From Rhodococcus sp040643435 (GTDB lineage Bacteria > Actinomycetota > Actinomycetes > Mycobacteriales > Mycobacteriaceae): a stretch of DNA of 64,000 nucleotides. This document shows positions 52,442 to 61,490 of the stretch, piece by piece. The notes below the pieces were generated by a model. It made no database searches and was not told the DNA's origin. It saw nothing but the letters and a program-made list of their open reading frames with translations. Each line of letters starts with the position of its first letter. Positions within the stretch are counted from its first letter, which is position 1. The stretch is from assembly GCF_040643435.1 (NCBI RefSeq), contig NZ_JBEYUH010000007.1, positions 1-64,000 on the forward strand. The letters are read 5' to 3'. Position numbers and translations under genes: made by a program.

Positions 52442-54268
52442 CGCGACCGTTGTCGGTGCCGTGAGAGCGGCGAGCCGGACGTGCGCGTCGGCGGCGCCGT
52501 AGCCCGAGTAACCGCCGCGTCGTTCGAGCAACTCGACCTGGAATCCGCCCTGCACCGGCAGGGTGTAGGCGTGCAGGAGTTCACCGCCCTCGTCGTTGCG
52601 GTCGTAGAACAGATCGTTCTCCCGCAGCACGGTGAGAAGGTCGGTGCCCAGGGCGAAGCGTGCATCGAGATCGGCATAGTAATTGGCGGGTGGTCGTAGG
52701 AATTCGACACCCCGCGCACGGGCACGGCGCACCGCCCCGACCGCATCCGCGGTCGCGAAGGCCAACTGCGTGATGCCACGGCGTCGAGGCGCCGAACCGG
52801 CCTCCGAGACCTGCAATGCGACCCGCAGGTCGCCCTGCTCGGCACGCAGAGCACGGATCCGCAGCCGGCCATGGGGCTGGATGTACTCCTCCGGATCCTC
52901 CGGCCGCAGCCCGAACAGGGTGCGGAAGAACGACATCTCCTGATTCAGATCATCGGCGGTGACGGTGACATCGACGTGGTCCAGGCCGAGCCAGTCGTTC
53001 CCGCCCGGTTGCGGCTCCGCAGTGCCGTCGTGCGGTAGGAAGTCGCGACGCCAGTCGTCGGGTTCGCCGGGCGAGGCACTGACGAAGACGTGAAGACCGG
53101 ACGGGGACGTGATGCCCGGCAGGTCGGCCTCACCCTCCCCACGCGTCCGGTCGACAGCGGGCCACAGCAGGTTCGCGGCCCGCTCCGACACCGCGGCGAC
53201 ATCGGGCGCGACGAGTCCCAGCGCGGTCGGCGCCGGTCCCGCCGCGGACCGCTCGTTGAGGACGACGTTCGCACCTCCGTTGCGCCACCACGTGACCGGC
53301 TTGCTGCGATGCCTGCCGGCGAGGTGGAAGCCGAGACCGGTCAGCAGGGCCGGATATTCGCTGCGGTCGGGGTCGGCCAGTTCGACGAACGCAGCGTCGG
53401 TACGCGCCGGCAGGGGCGGGGCGACGGTCACCTTCTCCCGGGCGACACCCGAGACCCGCGCGCCGAGCCGATCTTCGAGGAACAACAGCGAGCGCATCGC
53501 GTCGCGTGCAGTCACATACGGATCCGCTTCGCGGACCACATCACTGAAGACTTCGAGCGACAACGGACCGTCGTATCCGGTGTCGAGAACGGCCGCTACG
53601 ACACCCGAGACGTCGAGCATGCCCTGGCCCGGGAAGCACCGGAAGTGCCGGCTCCATTCGAGGACGTTCATGTCGAGCACGGGGGCGTCGGCGACCTGCA
53701 GGAAACCGATTCGATCCCCCGGGATACCGGCCAGGGCGGTTCCGTCGTCGCCGCGGGCGAGCATGTGGAATGTGTCGACGGCCAGTGTCACGGCCGGGTG
53801 GTCGGCGCGCTGGACCAGGCTCCATGCCTGTCCGACGCGGTTGACGTGCCGCCCCCAGGCCAGTGCTTCGTAGGCGAAGGTGACGCCGAAATCGGCGGCG
53901 AGCTCGCCGACGGCGTGCAGTTGTGCGGCCGAGAGGCCGGGGTCGTCGAGTGCGGTCGGCAGCGCATTCGAGCACGCCAGGAAGGTTCTCGCACCCAGCT
54001 GGTCCATCACTTCGAGCTTGCGTCGGACGCGGTGCAGGACATCGGAGAACCGCGCCGGTTCGATCCCCTCGATGTCGCGGATCGGCTGGAACAGATCGAC
54101 GGTCAGTCCCAGATCGGAACATCGACGCGCCACCTCGGTGGGGGACAACGGTGAGGCCGTCAGATCGTTGTCGAAGATCTCGATCCCGTCGAAACCGGCC
54201 TCGGCGATCGCGTCGAGTTTGTCGGCGAGAACGCCGGATAGTGAAACGGTAGCGATTCCACGGCGCAT
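52427..54268 (-). CDS. qsuB: 3-dehydroshikimate dehydratase (QsuB/QuiC type, two-domain)
   Basis: A 613-residue enzyme converting 3-dehydroshikimate to protocatechuate. The N-terminal half is a sugar-phosphate-isomerase TIM barrel (ATVSLSGVLADKLDAIAEAGFDGIEIF, FAYEALAWGRHVN, LAVDTFHML, LEVFSD) with metal-binding Glu/Asp/His. The C-terminal half is an HPPD/glyoxalase-like domain (LGLDHVDVTV, FFRTLFGL, VALQVSE, GGFQVELLERRGGY). This is the QsuB architecture. It begins on the last base of the aroE-like stop (TGATG) and is the last gene of the operon. Confidence 0.9.
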   Translation of the reverse strand: MRRGIATVSLSGVLADKLDAIAEAGFDGIEIFDNDLTASPLSPTEVARRCSDLGLTVDLFQPIRDIEGIEPARFSDVLHRVRRKLEVMDQLGARTFLACSNALPTALDDPGLSAAQLHAVGELAADFGVTFAYEALAWGRHVNRVGQAWSLVQRADHPAVTLAVDTFHMLARGDDGTALAGIPGDRIGFLQVADAPVLDMNVLEWSRHFRCFPGQGMLDVSGVVAAVLDTGYDGPLSLEVFSDVVREADPYVTARDAMRSLLFLEDRLGARVSGVAREKVTVAPPLPARTDAAFVELADPDRSEYPALLTGLGFHLAGRHRSKPVTWWRNGGANVVLNERSAAGPAPTALGLVAPDVAAVSERAANLLWPAVDRTRGEGEADLPGITSPSGLHVFVSASPGEPDDWRRDFLPHDGTAEPQPGGNDWLGLDHVDVTVTADDLNQEMSFFRTLFGLRPEDPEEYIQPHGRLRIRALRAEQGDLRVALQVSEAGSAPRRRGITQLAFATADAVGAVRRARARGVEFLRPPANYYADLDARFALGTDLLTVLRENDLFYDRNDEGGELLHAYTLPVQGGFQVELLERRGGYSGYGAADAHVRLAALTAPTTVASTVT

Positions 54269-55134
54269 CAGCTGGTCAGCTCCTCGAAGTGTCGGGCCAT
54301 TCGTTCGGCGTCGGGCTCGCGTCCGGTGAAATATTCGAAGGCACCCACGGCCTGGAAGACGGCCATTCCGCCGCCTGGCACGACGCGGCATCCGCGAGAA
54401 CGGGCGAGACGGATCAGTTCGGTTTCGAGGGGAAAGTACACGACGTCGGACACCCACAGGTCCTCGCGCACGAGGTCGGCGGGCACCGGCAGGCCCGGAT
54501 GGCCGGTCATCCCCGTCGGGGTGGCGTTGACGAGTCCCCGCGCGGTGGCAAGGGAACCGCTGAGGTCGGTGGTCGCGCAGACCCGGTCGTCACCGAACCG
54601 CTTGGCGAGACGTGTGGCGCAGGCGTGTGCCTTCTCGACGTCGACATCGACGATCGAGACGTGTTCGGCGCCCTGTGCGAGCAGTGCATACCCGACGGCC
54701 GAGCCGGCACCGCCCGCCCCGACGAGTACGGCACGGTCGGAGACCGAAGCGGGCAACCGGCGGCGGAAGGCTCGCCCCCAGCCCGACCAGTCGGTGTTGC
54801 GTCCGAGGGCACGTCCGTCCCGGAAGACCACGGTGTTGACGGCGCCGAGATCTTCGGCGTCGTCGGACAATTCATCGAGCAGAGGAATGACCACCTGCTT
54901 GAACGGGTGGGTGATGTTCAATCCGTCGAAACCGAAGCGTTTCGCCCAGTAGAGCATGTCGGGAAGATCGTCGGCGGCGTAACCGATCTGCTCGGCGTCG
55001 AGCAGGCGGTAGGTCAGATTCAGGCCTGCGGCGGATCCTTCCCGCTCCTGCATGGCAGGGGTGAGAGAACCGCCGATGCCGGCGCCGAGAAGTCCCAGCA
55101 GGATGGAGTTCCGCGGGGGAACGGAGGTGGTCAT
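54268..55134 (-). CDS. qsuD: quinate/shikimate dehydrogenase (AroE/QsuD family)
   Basis: A 288-residue dehydrogenase with the shikimate-binding N-domain (LGLLGAGIGGSLTPAMQE, GLNITHPFKQ with catalytic Lys, GAVNTVV, GRNTDWSGW) and a Rossmann domain (VLVGAGGAGSAVGYALLAQG, VDVDVEKA). Asp after the second strand suggests NAD use and a catabolic role. The context, between a 3-dehydroquinate dehydratase and QsuB, favours quinate/shikimate degradation over the biosynthetic AroE. It overlaps aroQ by 4 bases. Confidence 0.88.
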   Translation of the reverse strand: MTTSVPPRNSILLGLLGAGIGGSLTPAMQEREGSAAGLNLTYRLLDAEQIGYAADDLPDMLYWAKRFGFDGLNITHPFKQVVIPLLDELSDDAEDLGAVNTVVFRDGRALGRNTDWSGWGRAFRRRLPASVSDRAVLVGAGGAGSAVGYALLAQGAEHVSIVDVDVEKAHACATRLAKRFGDDRVCATTDLSGSLATARGLVNATPTGMTGHPGLPVPADLVREDLWVSDVVYFPLETELIRLARSRGCRVVPGGGMAVFQAVGAFEYFTGREPDAERMARHFEELTS

Positions 55135-55595
55135 GGAGCAGTTTCCTCGGTGTCGGTGGCGAGCGCGATCAGGTGGCGGACGGCGAAGGTGTAGCCCTCG
55201 GGTCCGCATCCGGCGATCACGGCCTTCGCGACGGGCGCGACGAACGATCGGTGCCGGAACGCTTCACGTGCATGCACATTGGTCAGGTGGACTTCCACGA
55301 TCGGTGCCGTGACGGTCGCGAGCGCATCGTGCAGTGCGACGGAGGTGTGCGTGTACGCGGCCGCGTTGATGACGAAACCGACTGCCGAGTCGCGCAGCTC
55401 GTGAATCTGATCGACGAGGGTTCCCTCGTGGTTGGTCTGTCGGAAGTCGATGTCGAAACCCGGGCCGTCGGCGGTGCGGCGGCACGACCTCTCGATGTCC
55501 GCCAGCGTGGCGGTGCCGTAGAGATGAGGTTCGCGTCGACCGAGCAGAGCGAGATTGGGCCCGTTGAGTACCGCGATCGTCGGACGTGCGTTCAC
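55131..55595 (-). CDS. aroQ: 3-dehydroquinate dehydratase, type II
   Basis: A 154-residue type II enzyme: VLNGPNLALLGRREPHLYG with the active-site Tyr loop, QTNHEGTLVDQIHEL, INAAAYTHTSVALHDAL and EVHLTNVHARE. It interconverts 3-dehydroquinate and 3-dehydroshikimate; here the catabolic direction (QsuC role) is likely. The GTG start overlaps the transporter stop by 4 bases. Confidence 0.93.
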   Translation of the reverse strand: MNARPTIAVLNGPNLALLGRREPHLYGTATLADIERSCRRTADGPGFDIDFRQTNHEGTLVDQIHELRDSAVGFVINAAAYTHTSVALHDALATVTAPIVEVHLTNVHAREAFRHRSFVAPVAKAVIAGCGPEGYTFAVRHLIALATDTEETAP

Positions 55596-56950
55596 GATGC
55601 GACTCCGGCAGGAGCGGATGCGGTGCTGTGGTCGTGCGGCCGCAGGCCGACCTCACGGGTGGGGATGCGGTGGGTGCCGGAGGGTCCGGTGGCCACCGCG
55701 ATCAGCGAGATGACGACGGCGCCGACGCAGAACAGGGCCACGCGATACCAGTTGTCGGCGTTGCCGCCCATGAGCGAGCCCGCGATCGCCGGGGTGAAGC
55801 CGGCGAGCGCGAAGCCGAACTGGGTACCGATGGCCATGCCCGACAGACGGACGCTCGTGGGGAAGTACTCGGCGTAGGTGGCGGGCCACACTGCGTTGGG
55901 CATGCTGTAGACGACGCCGGCGAGCAGGATTCCGGTGACGAGGACGAGCGGCACATCGCCCCGCGAGATCGACCAGAGGAATGCCGTGACCATGACGGCG
56001 CTGCCGATCAGGCCTGAGACGAAGACCGGCTTGCGACCGATCCGGTCCGACAGCAGAGCCCACAGGGGGATGGTTGCCACAGCGATGACATTGGCGATGA
56101 TCGCCAGCCACAGCATCGTGCTGTCGCTGATGCCGATGCCGTATTCGTCTGCCGTGGCGAAATTGAGGGCGAACACCTGGAAAGCGGTGTTGACCATCGC
56201 GATGAAGGCGGCGAAGAACACCCGGAGCACGCCGGTCCGGTGGTGCCGGAACAGCACGGTCAGCGGCGCCTTCGGGGCGGTGTCGGTCTTCTTCTCGGCG
56301 TGGAATTCGGGGGTCTCGTCGAGGCTGCGGCGGATGAGGAAACCGATCAGGACGATGACGGCGCTGATCCAGAAGGGCACCCGCCAGCCCCAGGATTGCA
56401 ACTGCTCCTCGGAGAGCAGGGCGATCACGGGCAGGAACATCAGCGGCGCGAGCACCTGCCCGCCCTGCGTGCCGCTCAGTGTCCAGCTGGTGAAGAAGCC
56501 GCGCCGGTTGTCGGGTGCGTGCTCGAACGACATCGAGTTCGCGCCGGCCTGCTCGCCCGCAGCGGACAGACCTTGGAGGAGTCGCAACACGACCAGCAGG
56601 ATCGGTGCGACCATCCCGATCTGTCCGTAGGTGGGCAGACAGCCGATGAGGAAGGTCGAGAAACCCATCAGAAGCAAGGTGCCCACGAGGATCAACTTGC
56701 GGCCGAAGCGGTCGCCGATGTGGCCCATCAGGATGGAACCGAACGGCCGGGCGACGTAGGCGACACCGAAGGTGGCGAGCGAGGCGACGGTCGCCACCGC
56801 CTGGTTCCCCTCGGGGAAGAAGATCTCGGGGAAGACGAGCGCGGCGGCGGTGCCGTAGATCGCCAGGTCGTAGTACTCCAGTGCGCTGCCGCTCCACGCG
56901 GCGAGTGCCGCCTTGCGGGGCGTGCGCTGCACTGCGGTGTTCTCTGTCAT
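55592..56950 (-). CDS. qsuA: MFS transporter, metabolite:H+ symporter family (QsuA-like)
   Basis: A 452-residue carrier with twelve predicted helices. WSGSALEYYDLAIYGTAAALVFP, GHIGDRFGRKLILVGTLLLMG (the MFS A-like motif), LRLLQGLSAAGEQAGA and the cytoplasmic TSWTLSG loop match the shikimate/quinate and aromatic-acid symporters of the MHS family. It is the first gene of a four-gene overlapping operon, so it probably imports shikimate or quinate. ATG 56950 has AAGG upstream. Confidence 0.88.
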   Translation of the reverse strand: MTENTAVQRTPRKAALAAWSGSALEYYDLAIYGTAAALVFPEIFFPEGNQAVATVASLATFGVAYVARPFGSILMGHIGDRFGRKLILVGTLLLMGFSTFLIGCLPTYGQIGMVAPILLVVLRLLQGLSAAGEQAGANSMSFEHAPDNRRGFFTSWTLSGTQGGQVLAPLMFLPVIALLSEEQLQSWGWRVPFWISAVIVLIGFLIRRSLDETPEFHAEKKTDTAPKAPLTVLFRHHRTGVLRVFFAAFIAMVNTAFQVFALNFATADEYGIGISDSTMLWLAIIANVIAVATIPLWALLSDRIGRKPVFVSGLIGSAVMVTAFLWSISRGDVPLVLVTGILLAGVVYSMPNAVWPATYAEYFPTSVRLSGMAIGTQFGFALAGFTPAIAGSLMGGNADNWYRVALFCVGAVVISLIAVATGPSGTHRIPTREVGLRPHDHSTASAPAGVAS

Positions 56951-57015
56951 CGGATGCCTTCTGGGTGTCTGCAGTGTCGGATACACACCGACGGTAGGAG
57001 TGTGGCGCAGCGCAC

Positions 57016-57040
57016 GGCAATCGTTTGCCATTTTTTGCCA
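57016..57040. promoter_or_regulatory. LacI-type operator in the qsu divergent region
   Basis: GGCAA-TCGT-TTGCC (57016-57029) is a perfect 5-bp inverted repeat; a third TTGCCA half follows at 57035-57040. It lies between the start codons of the transporter and the LacI-family gene, 11 bases before the latter. Confidence 0.6.
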
Positions 57041-57050
57041 TACTGGCGCT

Positions 57051-58055
57051 ATGTCGGCTGCACCGCGTGCGAGGAAACGGGCCACCATCACCGATGTCGC
57101 CCGGGAAGCAGGAGTGGCCCCGTCCACCGTGTCCCGTGCGTTCACCGTGCCCGGCAGGGTCAACGCCGTCACCCGGCAGCACGTCCTCGAGGTCGCGGAA
57201 CGACTCGGCTACGCGCCGAACGCGGCGGCGCGCGCACTCGAATCGGGGCGTACCAACACGCTCGCGCTTCTCGTCCCCGACATCACCAATCCGTTCTTCG
57301 CCGGGGTGATCAAGGGTGCCGAACGGTCCGCCGCCGCGTCCGGTCGAACGCTGGTCCTCGCCGATTCCCAGGAGAGTGCGGCCGGCGAAGCGCGCATCGT
57401 TCGCAGGCTCGGACCGGCGGTGGACGGCTTCGTCCTGGCCGCCTCTCGTATTCCCGACGACGACCTGCGGCGCATCGCGGAACTCGACGCCGTGACTCTC
57501 GTCAACCGCGCTGTTCGCGGCATTTCTTGTGTTGTAGCAGATTACGAGGCGGGAACGCGTCAGATCGTCGACCATCTCGCGTCACTCGGGCATCGATCGC
57601 TGTTGTTCCTCGGGGGCCCACCCGAATCGTGGTCGGGAGCGCGGCGGTGGGCCGGTCTACGGACTGCCGCGTCGGAACGCGGAATGCAGGTGCGCCGCTT
57701 CGGTCCGTACTCCCCGACCCTCGGTGGTGGTGCCGCCGCAGCGGACGCAGCCGTGGCGGCCGACGCCACCGCGGTGGTGTGTCACAACGACATGCTCGCC
57801 ATCGGTGTGCTGCGACGTCTCGGTGAACGCGGAGTGGCGGTGCCCGGGCGCATGAGCGTGATCGGTTTCGACAACGTCTTCGGTTCGGAGCTGTGCCGGC
57901 CGTCGCTCACCACGCTCGCCGAACGCCCCGAGGACGCCGGCGCGCGCGCCATCGAGATGCTCGGCCGTCAGGCCTACGGCGGGGTCGCGGTGGCCGACGA
58001 ACTCGTCCTCCCCACCCAGCTCGTCGTCCGCGAGTCCACCGGTGCGGCACGATGA
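57051..58055 (+). CDS. LacI family transcriptional regulator
   Basis: A 334-residue regulator: helix-turn-helix with hinge (TITDVAREAGVAPSTVSRAF ... ERLGYAPNAAARALESGRT) and a periplasmic-binding-protein-like effector domain (LALLVPDITNPFFAGVIKGAE, VVCHNDMLAIGVLRRL, VIGFDN). The divergent arrangement with qsuA and the inverted repeat in between suggest it represses the quinate/shikimate operon and responds to a pathway compound. C. glutamicum uses a LysR-type QsuR for this, so the regulator type differs. Confidence 0.9.
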   Translation: MSAAPRARKRATITDVAREAGVAPSTVSRAFTVPGRVNAVTRQHVLEVAERLGYAPNAAARALESGRTNTLALLVPDITNPFFAGVIKGAERSAAASGRTLVLADSQESAAGEARIVRRLGPAVDGFVLAASRIPDDDLRRIAELDAVTLVNRAVRGISCVVADYEAGTRQIVDHLASLGHRSLLFLGGPPESWSGARRWAGLRTAASERGMQVRRFGPYSPTLGGGAAAADAAVAADATAVVCHNDMLAIGVLRRLGERGVAVPGRMSVIGFDNVFGSELCRPSLTTLAERPEDAGARAIEMLGRQAYGGVAVADELVLPTQLVVRESTGAAR

Positions 58056-58107
58056 GGGAGGTCGTATGCGATTTCCGCGACGGAAACGCACACAACCTCC
58101 CGGAAGT

Positions 58108-60138
58108 TCACCGGTCGGTGAGCTTTTCGGCCAGGAAGGTGAACGTCAACGCCGACTTGAACGCCGCCTGCGCGTTGTCCGCGGCGCCACCGTGGCCGCC
58201 CTCGATGTTCTCGTAGTACCAGACCTCGTGGCCCTGCTCCTCGAGGCGCGCGACCATCTTCCGCGCGTGGCCGGGGTGCACGCGGTCGTCACGCGTCGAG
58301 GTGGTGAGGAGGATCGGCGGGTACTTCGCGTCGGGGTCGGTGTTCTGGTACGGCGAGTACTTGCTCAGGAACGCCCACTCGTCGGGGTCTTCCGGGTCGC
58401 CGTACTCGGCCATCCACGACGCACCGGCCAGCAGCAGGTGGTACCGCTTCATATCGAGCAACGGCACCTGGCACACGATCGCCCCGAACAGTTCGGGATA
58501 GCGGGTGAGCATCACGCCCATGAGCAGGCCGCCGTTGCTGCCACCCTGGATGCCCAGTTGTGTGGCGGTGGTGATCCCGCGCGCGACGAGATCTTTCGCG
58601 ACCGCGGCGAAGTCCTCGAAGACCTTGTGGCGATTCTCCTTGAGCGCCTGGGTGTGCCAGGTGGGTCCGTACTCTCCACCGCCGCGGATGTTGGCGACGA
58701 CATAGGTGTATCCGCGCTCGAGCCAGGCCCGCCCGACGCTGCCGCTGTAGGCCGGCACCATCGAGTTCTCGAAACCGCCGTACCCGTACAGCATTGTGGG
58801 AGTAGGTATTTCGGTCTTCTTGCCCACCACGAAGTAGGGTACCTGCGTGCCGTCGTCGGACGTCGCGAAGTATTGTTCGACGGCGATGTCCTCGGCGTCG
58901 AAGAACGACGGTGCCTGCTTGATCGCCTCGACTCTGTTGCCCACGGTTCCGGACAGCAGCGTCGCCGGAACGGTGAAGCCGCTCGAATTGAGGAAGACGT
59001 CGTCGCCGGTGAGTGGATCCACGTCGATGATCGAGGTCGACGTCGCGTCGGGGACGCCCGGCAACTCCTCGTCGGTCCAGCCGTCGTCTCCGGGAGTGAG
59101 TACTCGCACTCGGGTCCGGACGTCGCGCAGGGTGACGACGAGCAGGTGGTTCTGCGTCCACGCGTACTGCTCGAGCGAGGTGCGCTCATCGGGGGCGAAG
59201 AGCACCCTCATCTCCCGGGAGCCGGCGAGGAATGCCGGATAGTCCGCGGCGAGCAACGTGCCGGCGGGATGACCGAGCCATTCGGACCGGGTGCGGACGA
59301 GCAGATGGTCGCGGTACACGCTCACCCGCGCGTCGTCGGGGACATCCAGTTTCACGAGCTCGCCGTCCGGCCGCAGTTCGAAACGATGCGCCCGGTAGAA
59401 ATCGATCGCCCGGTCGACGAAGCTGCGCTCGAAACCGGGGGTGTTGTCGTACCAGGCGGAGACGGCGACATCTGCGCGTTCACCCTCGAAAACGGTCTCG
59501 GCCTGTTCGATCGGCGTGCCGCGCCGCCACCTCTTGGCGAGGCGCGGATAACCGGAGTCGGTGAGTGAGCCGTCCCCGAAATCCGTGCCCACATAGACGG
59601 TATCGGCGTCGATCCAGCCGATGTCCGTCTTCGCTTCGGGGAGTTCGAAGCTGTCCGGACCGGAGAGGAACCGTCGGCTCACGAGGTCGAACTCGCGGAT
59701 CACGCTCGCGTCGGCACCGCCGCGCGACATGCTGACGAGCGCGCGAGTCTGATCGGGCCGCAACACCTGGGCGCCCGACCACACCCAGTTCTCGCCTTCC
59801 TGCTCAGCGAGGACATCGAGGTCGACGAGGACGTCCCACTCGGGCTCCTCCCGCAGGTACTGCTCCATCGTGGTGCGTCGCCACAGACCGCGCACGTGCT
59901 CGGCGTCCCGCCAGTAGTTGTAGAGATACTCACCCCGCCGACGCGCGTACGGGATACGGGCGTCGGTGTCGAACACCTCGCGGATACGGGATTCGAGGTC
60001 GGTGAAGCTGTCGGCGCGGGTGTACGCCTCGACCGTCCGGTCGTTGTGGGCACGCACCCAGTCGAGTTGTTCCTCACCGGTGACGTCTTCGAGCCACAGG
60101 TGCGGATCGGTCGTGTCGTCGCTCATGAACCCATTCAT
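58108..60138 (-). CDS. prolyl oligopeptidase family (S9A) serine peptidase
   Basis: A 676-residue peptidase with an N-terminal beta-propeller (DPHLWLEDVTGEEQLDWVRAHN, WVWSGAQVLRPDQTRALVSM, IDVDPLTGDDVFL) and a C-terminal catalytic domain: YGYGGFENS, ANIRGGGEYG, GIQGGSNGGLLMG (nucleophile Ser), DDRVHPGHARKM (Asp) and EGGHGG (His). It would cleave peptides after proline or act as an oligopeptidase; no signal peptide is seen. ATG 60138 has AGGCGGG before it; ATG 60126 is also possible. Confidence 0.88.
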   Translation of the reverse strand: MNGFMSDDTTDPHLWLEDVTGEEQLDWVRAHNDRTVEAYTRADSFTDLESRIREVFDTDARIPYARRRGEYLYNYWRDAEHVRGLWRRTTMEQYLREEPEWDVLVDLDVLAEQEGENWVWSGAQVLRPDQTRALVSMSRGGADASVIREFDLVSRRFLSGPDSFELPEAKTDIGWIDADTVYVGTDFGDGSLTDSGYPRLAKRWRRGTPIEQAETVFEGERADVAVSAWYDNTPGFERSFVDRAIDFYRAHRFELRPDGELVKLDVPDDARVSVYRDHLLVRTRSEWLGHPAGTLLAADYPAFLAGSREMRVLFAPDERTSLEQYAWTQNHLLVVTLRDVRTRVRVLTPGDDGWTDEELPGVPDATSTSIIDVDPLTGDDVFLNSSGFTVPATLLSGTVGNRVEAIKQAPSFFDAEDIAVEQYFATSDDGTQVPYFVVGKKTEIPTPTMLYGYGGFENSMVPAYSGSVGRAWLERGYTYVVANIRGGGEYGPTWHTQALKENRHKVFEDFAAVAKDLVARGITTATQLGIQGGSNGGLLMGVMLTRYPELFGAIVCQVPLLDMKRYHLLLAGASWMAEYGDPEDPDEWAFLSKYSPYQNTDPDAKYPPILLTTSTRDDRVHPGHARKMVARLEEQGHEVWYYENIEGGHGGAADNAQAAFKSALTFTFLAEKLTDR

Positions 60139-60182
60139 ACCCGCCTCGGGTGGGTGGCGGGCACCGTGCAGACTGTGACCTC

Positions 60183-61460
60183 GTGCAGATGCATCCGTCG
60201 GACGCGCGCCGGGAATGGACCGGCGACCGCATCCCGAGCGACCTTTTCGCGCTCTACTGTTTCGACGCACCCGCCGTGCCGTTCGCGGAAGTGCTCGCCG
60301 AATTGCGGGCGCACGCGCGCGCCATGGGGGAGTTGCAGGTTCGCATGGTCGAGGTGCCCGGCGGTCTCGACTATCCCTACTGGACGGCTCGCGGACCGGC
60401 CGACGACGATGTCGCCGTGCACGAGGTGGACGACTACGAATCGATGCTCGATGTGCTGTCCGGTCTCGTCGGGACCCGCGTCGACGTCAGGACGTCGCCC
60501 TGGCGCCTGCACCTCTTTCCCCAGGTCACCGGTGCTCCGCGCGGAAGACGTCCCGCGCTCGTCGTCGTCCTGCAGATGTCGCACGCGTTCGCGGACGGAG
60601 TGCGCACCTCGGCACTCGCTCGTGATCTGCTGTCGGGGACGGCGCCGCCCACTTCTCCGCCGCGCGCCCCCTCACCGGCCGGGATGCTCGCGCGGGCTGC
60701 GCTGCGGCTGCCGTTGTCGATTCCCCGCGTGATCGCTGACGGGCGACGCGCGGTGGCGGCGGAGAAGCAACTGTCCGACCCCTCGGTTCCGCAGCCCACC
60801 CCGGGTCGGCCGCTGGTCGCGGTGAACACCGCACCCGGACCGCGCCGGATCGTGCGCATGCTCGTGTGCGACGCCGCCGAACTGCGCCGCCTGGGTACCG
60901 TCACCACCGGCGCACTCACCGCGATCGGTGCTGCACTGTCGGCCTTCCTCGGGGTCGACGAGTTGTCGGCGGAGGTGCCGGTCGCGGTGGCGCCGGGCAC
61001 CTCCCGCAACAGCTACCGCAACGTCGGTGTCGACCTGCACTGCGGGATCGCGGATCCGGCCGCACGCGCCGCGGCGATCGCCGCCGATCTCGCGCGGCAG
61101 CGCACCCGTGCTCGTCATCCGGCGATGGCCGTCCGTGCCCGCACCGACGACCACGTCCCGGCGCCCCTGCTGCGATTCGGCACCGACCGTCTCGACCTGT
61201 CGGTCGTCCCGCCCACCGTCACGGGCAACACCGTGGTCTCGAGCGTCCACCGCGGCCCTGCAGATCTCGTGCTCGGAGGCGGCCGAGTGCGGTTCACCTC
61301 CGGATTTCCGGGCCTGTCGCCCGTCCAGGCTCTCACCCACGGCGTGCACGGGATCGGCGACACGGTGACGTTGTCGGTCACCACCTCACCCGACGTCGTC
61401 GACGTGGCCGGTCTCGCTCGGTACGTCGCACTGCTGCGCGAGGCGGTCACCTCGCGCTAA
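60183..61460 (+). CDS. WS/DGAT-like acyltransferase family protein
   Basis: A 425-residue protein with the condensation-like acyltransferase fold of wax ester synthase/diacylglycerol acyltransferases. The catalytic HHxxxDG motif is represented by SHAFADG, lacking the first His but keeping the catalytic second one. The C-terminal part (VVSSVHRGPADLVLGGGRV, GIGDTVTLSVTTSPDVVDVAGL) follows the family pattern. It may acylate lipids, or the degenerate motif may mark a different role. GTG 60183 is a tentative start; ATG 60189 is next. Confidence 0.7.
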   Translation: MQMHPSDARREWTGDRIPSDLFALYCFDAPAVPFAEVLAELRAHARAMGELQVRMVEVPGGLDYPYWTARGPADDDVAVHEVDDYESMLDVLSGLVGTRVDVRTSPWRLHLFPQVTGAPRGRRPALVVVLQMSHAFADGVRTSALARDLLSGTAPPTSPPRAPSPAGMLARAALRLPLSIPRVIADGRRAVAAEKQLSDPSVPQPTPGRPLVAVNTAPGPRRIVRMLVCDAAELRRLGTVTTGALTAIGAALSAFLGVDELSAEVPVAVAPGTSRNSYRNVGVDLHCGIADPAARAAAIAADLARQRTRARHPAMAVRARTDDHVPAPLLRFGTDRLDLSVVPPTVTGNTVVSSVHRGPADLVLGGGRVRFTSGFPGLSPVQALTHGVHGIGDTVTLSVTTSPDVVDVAGLARYVALLREAVTSR

Positions 61461-61490
61461 CGTGCCTCGGACCGAAGGATGGAGAACCAC

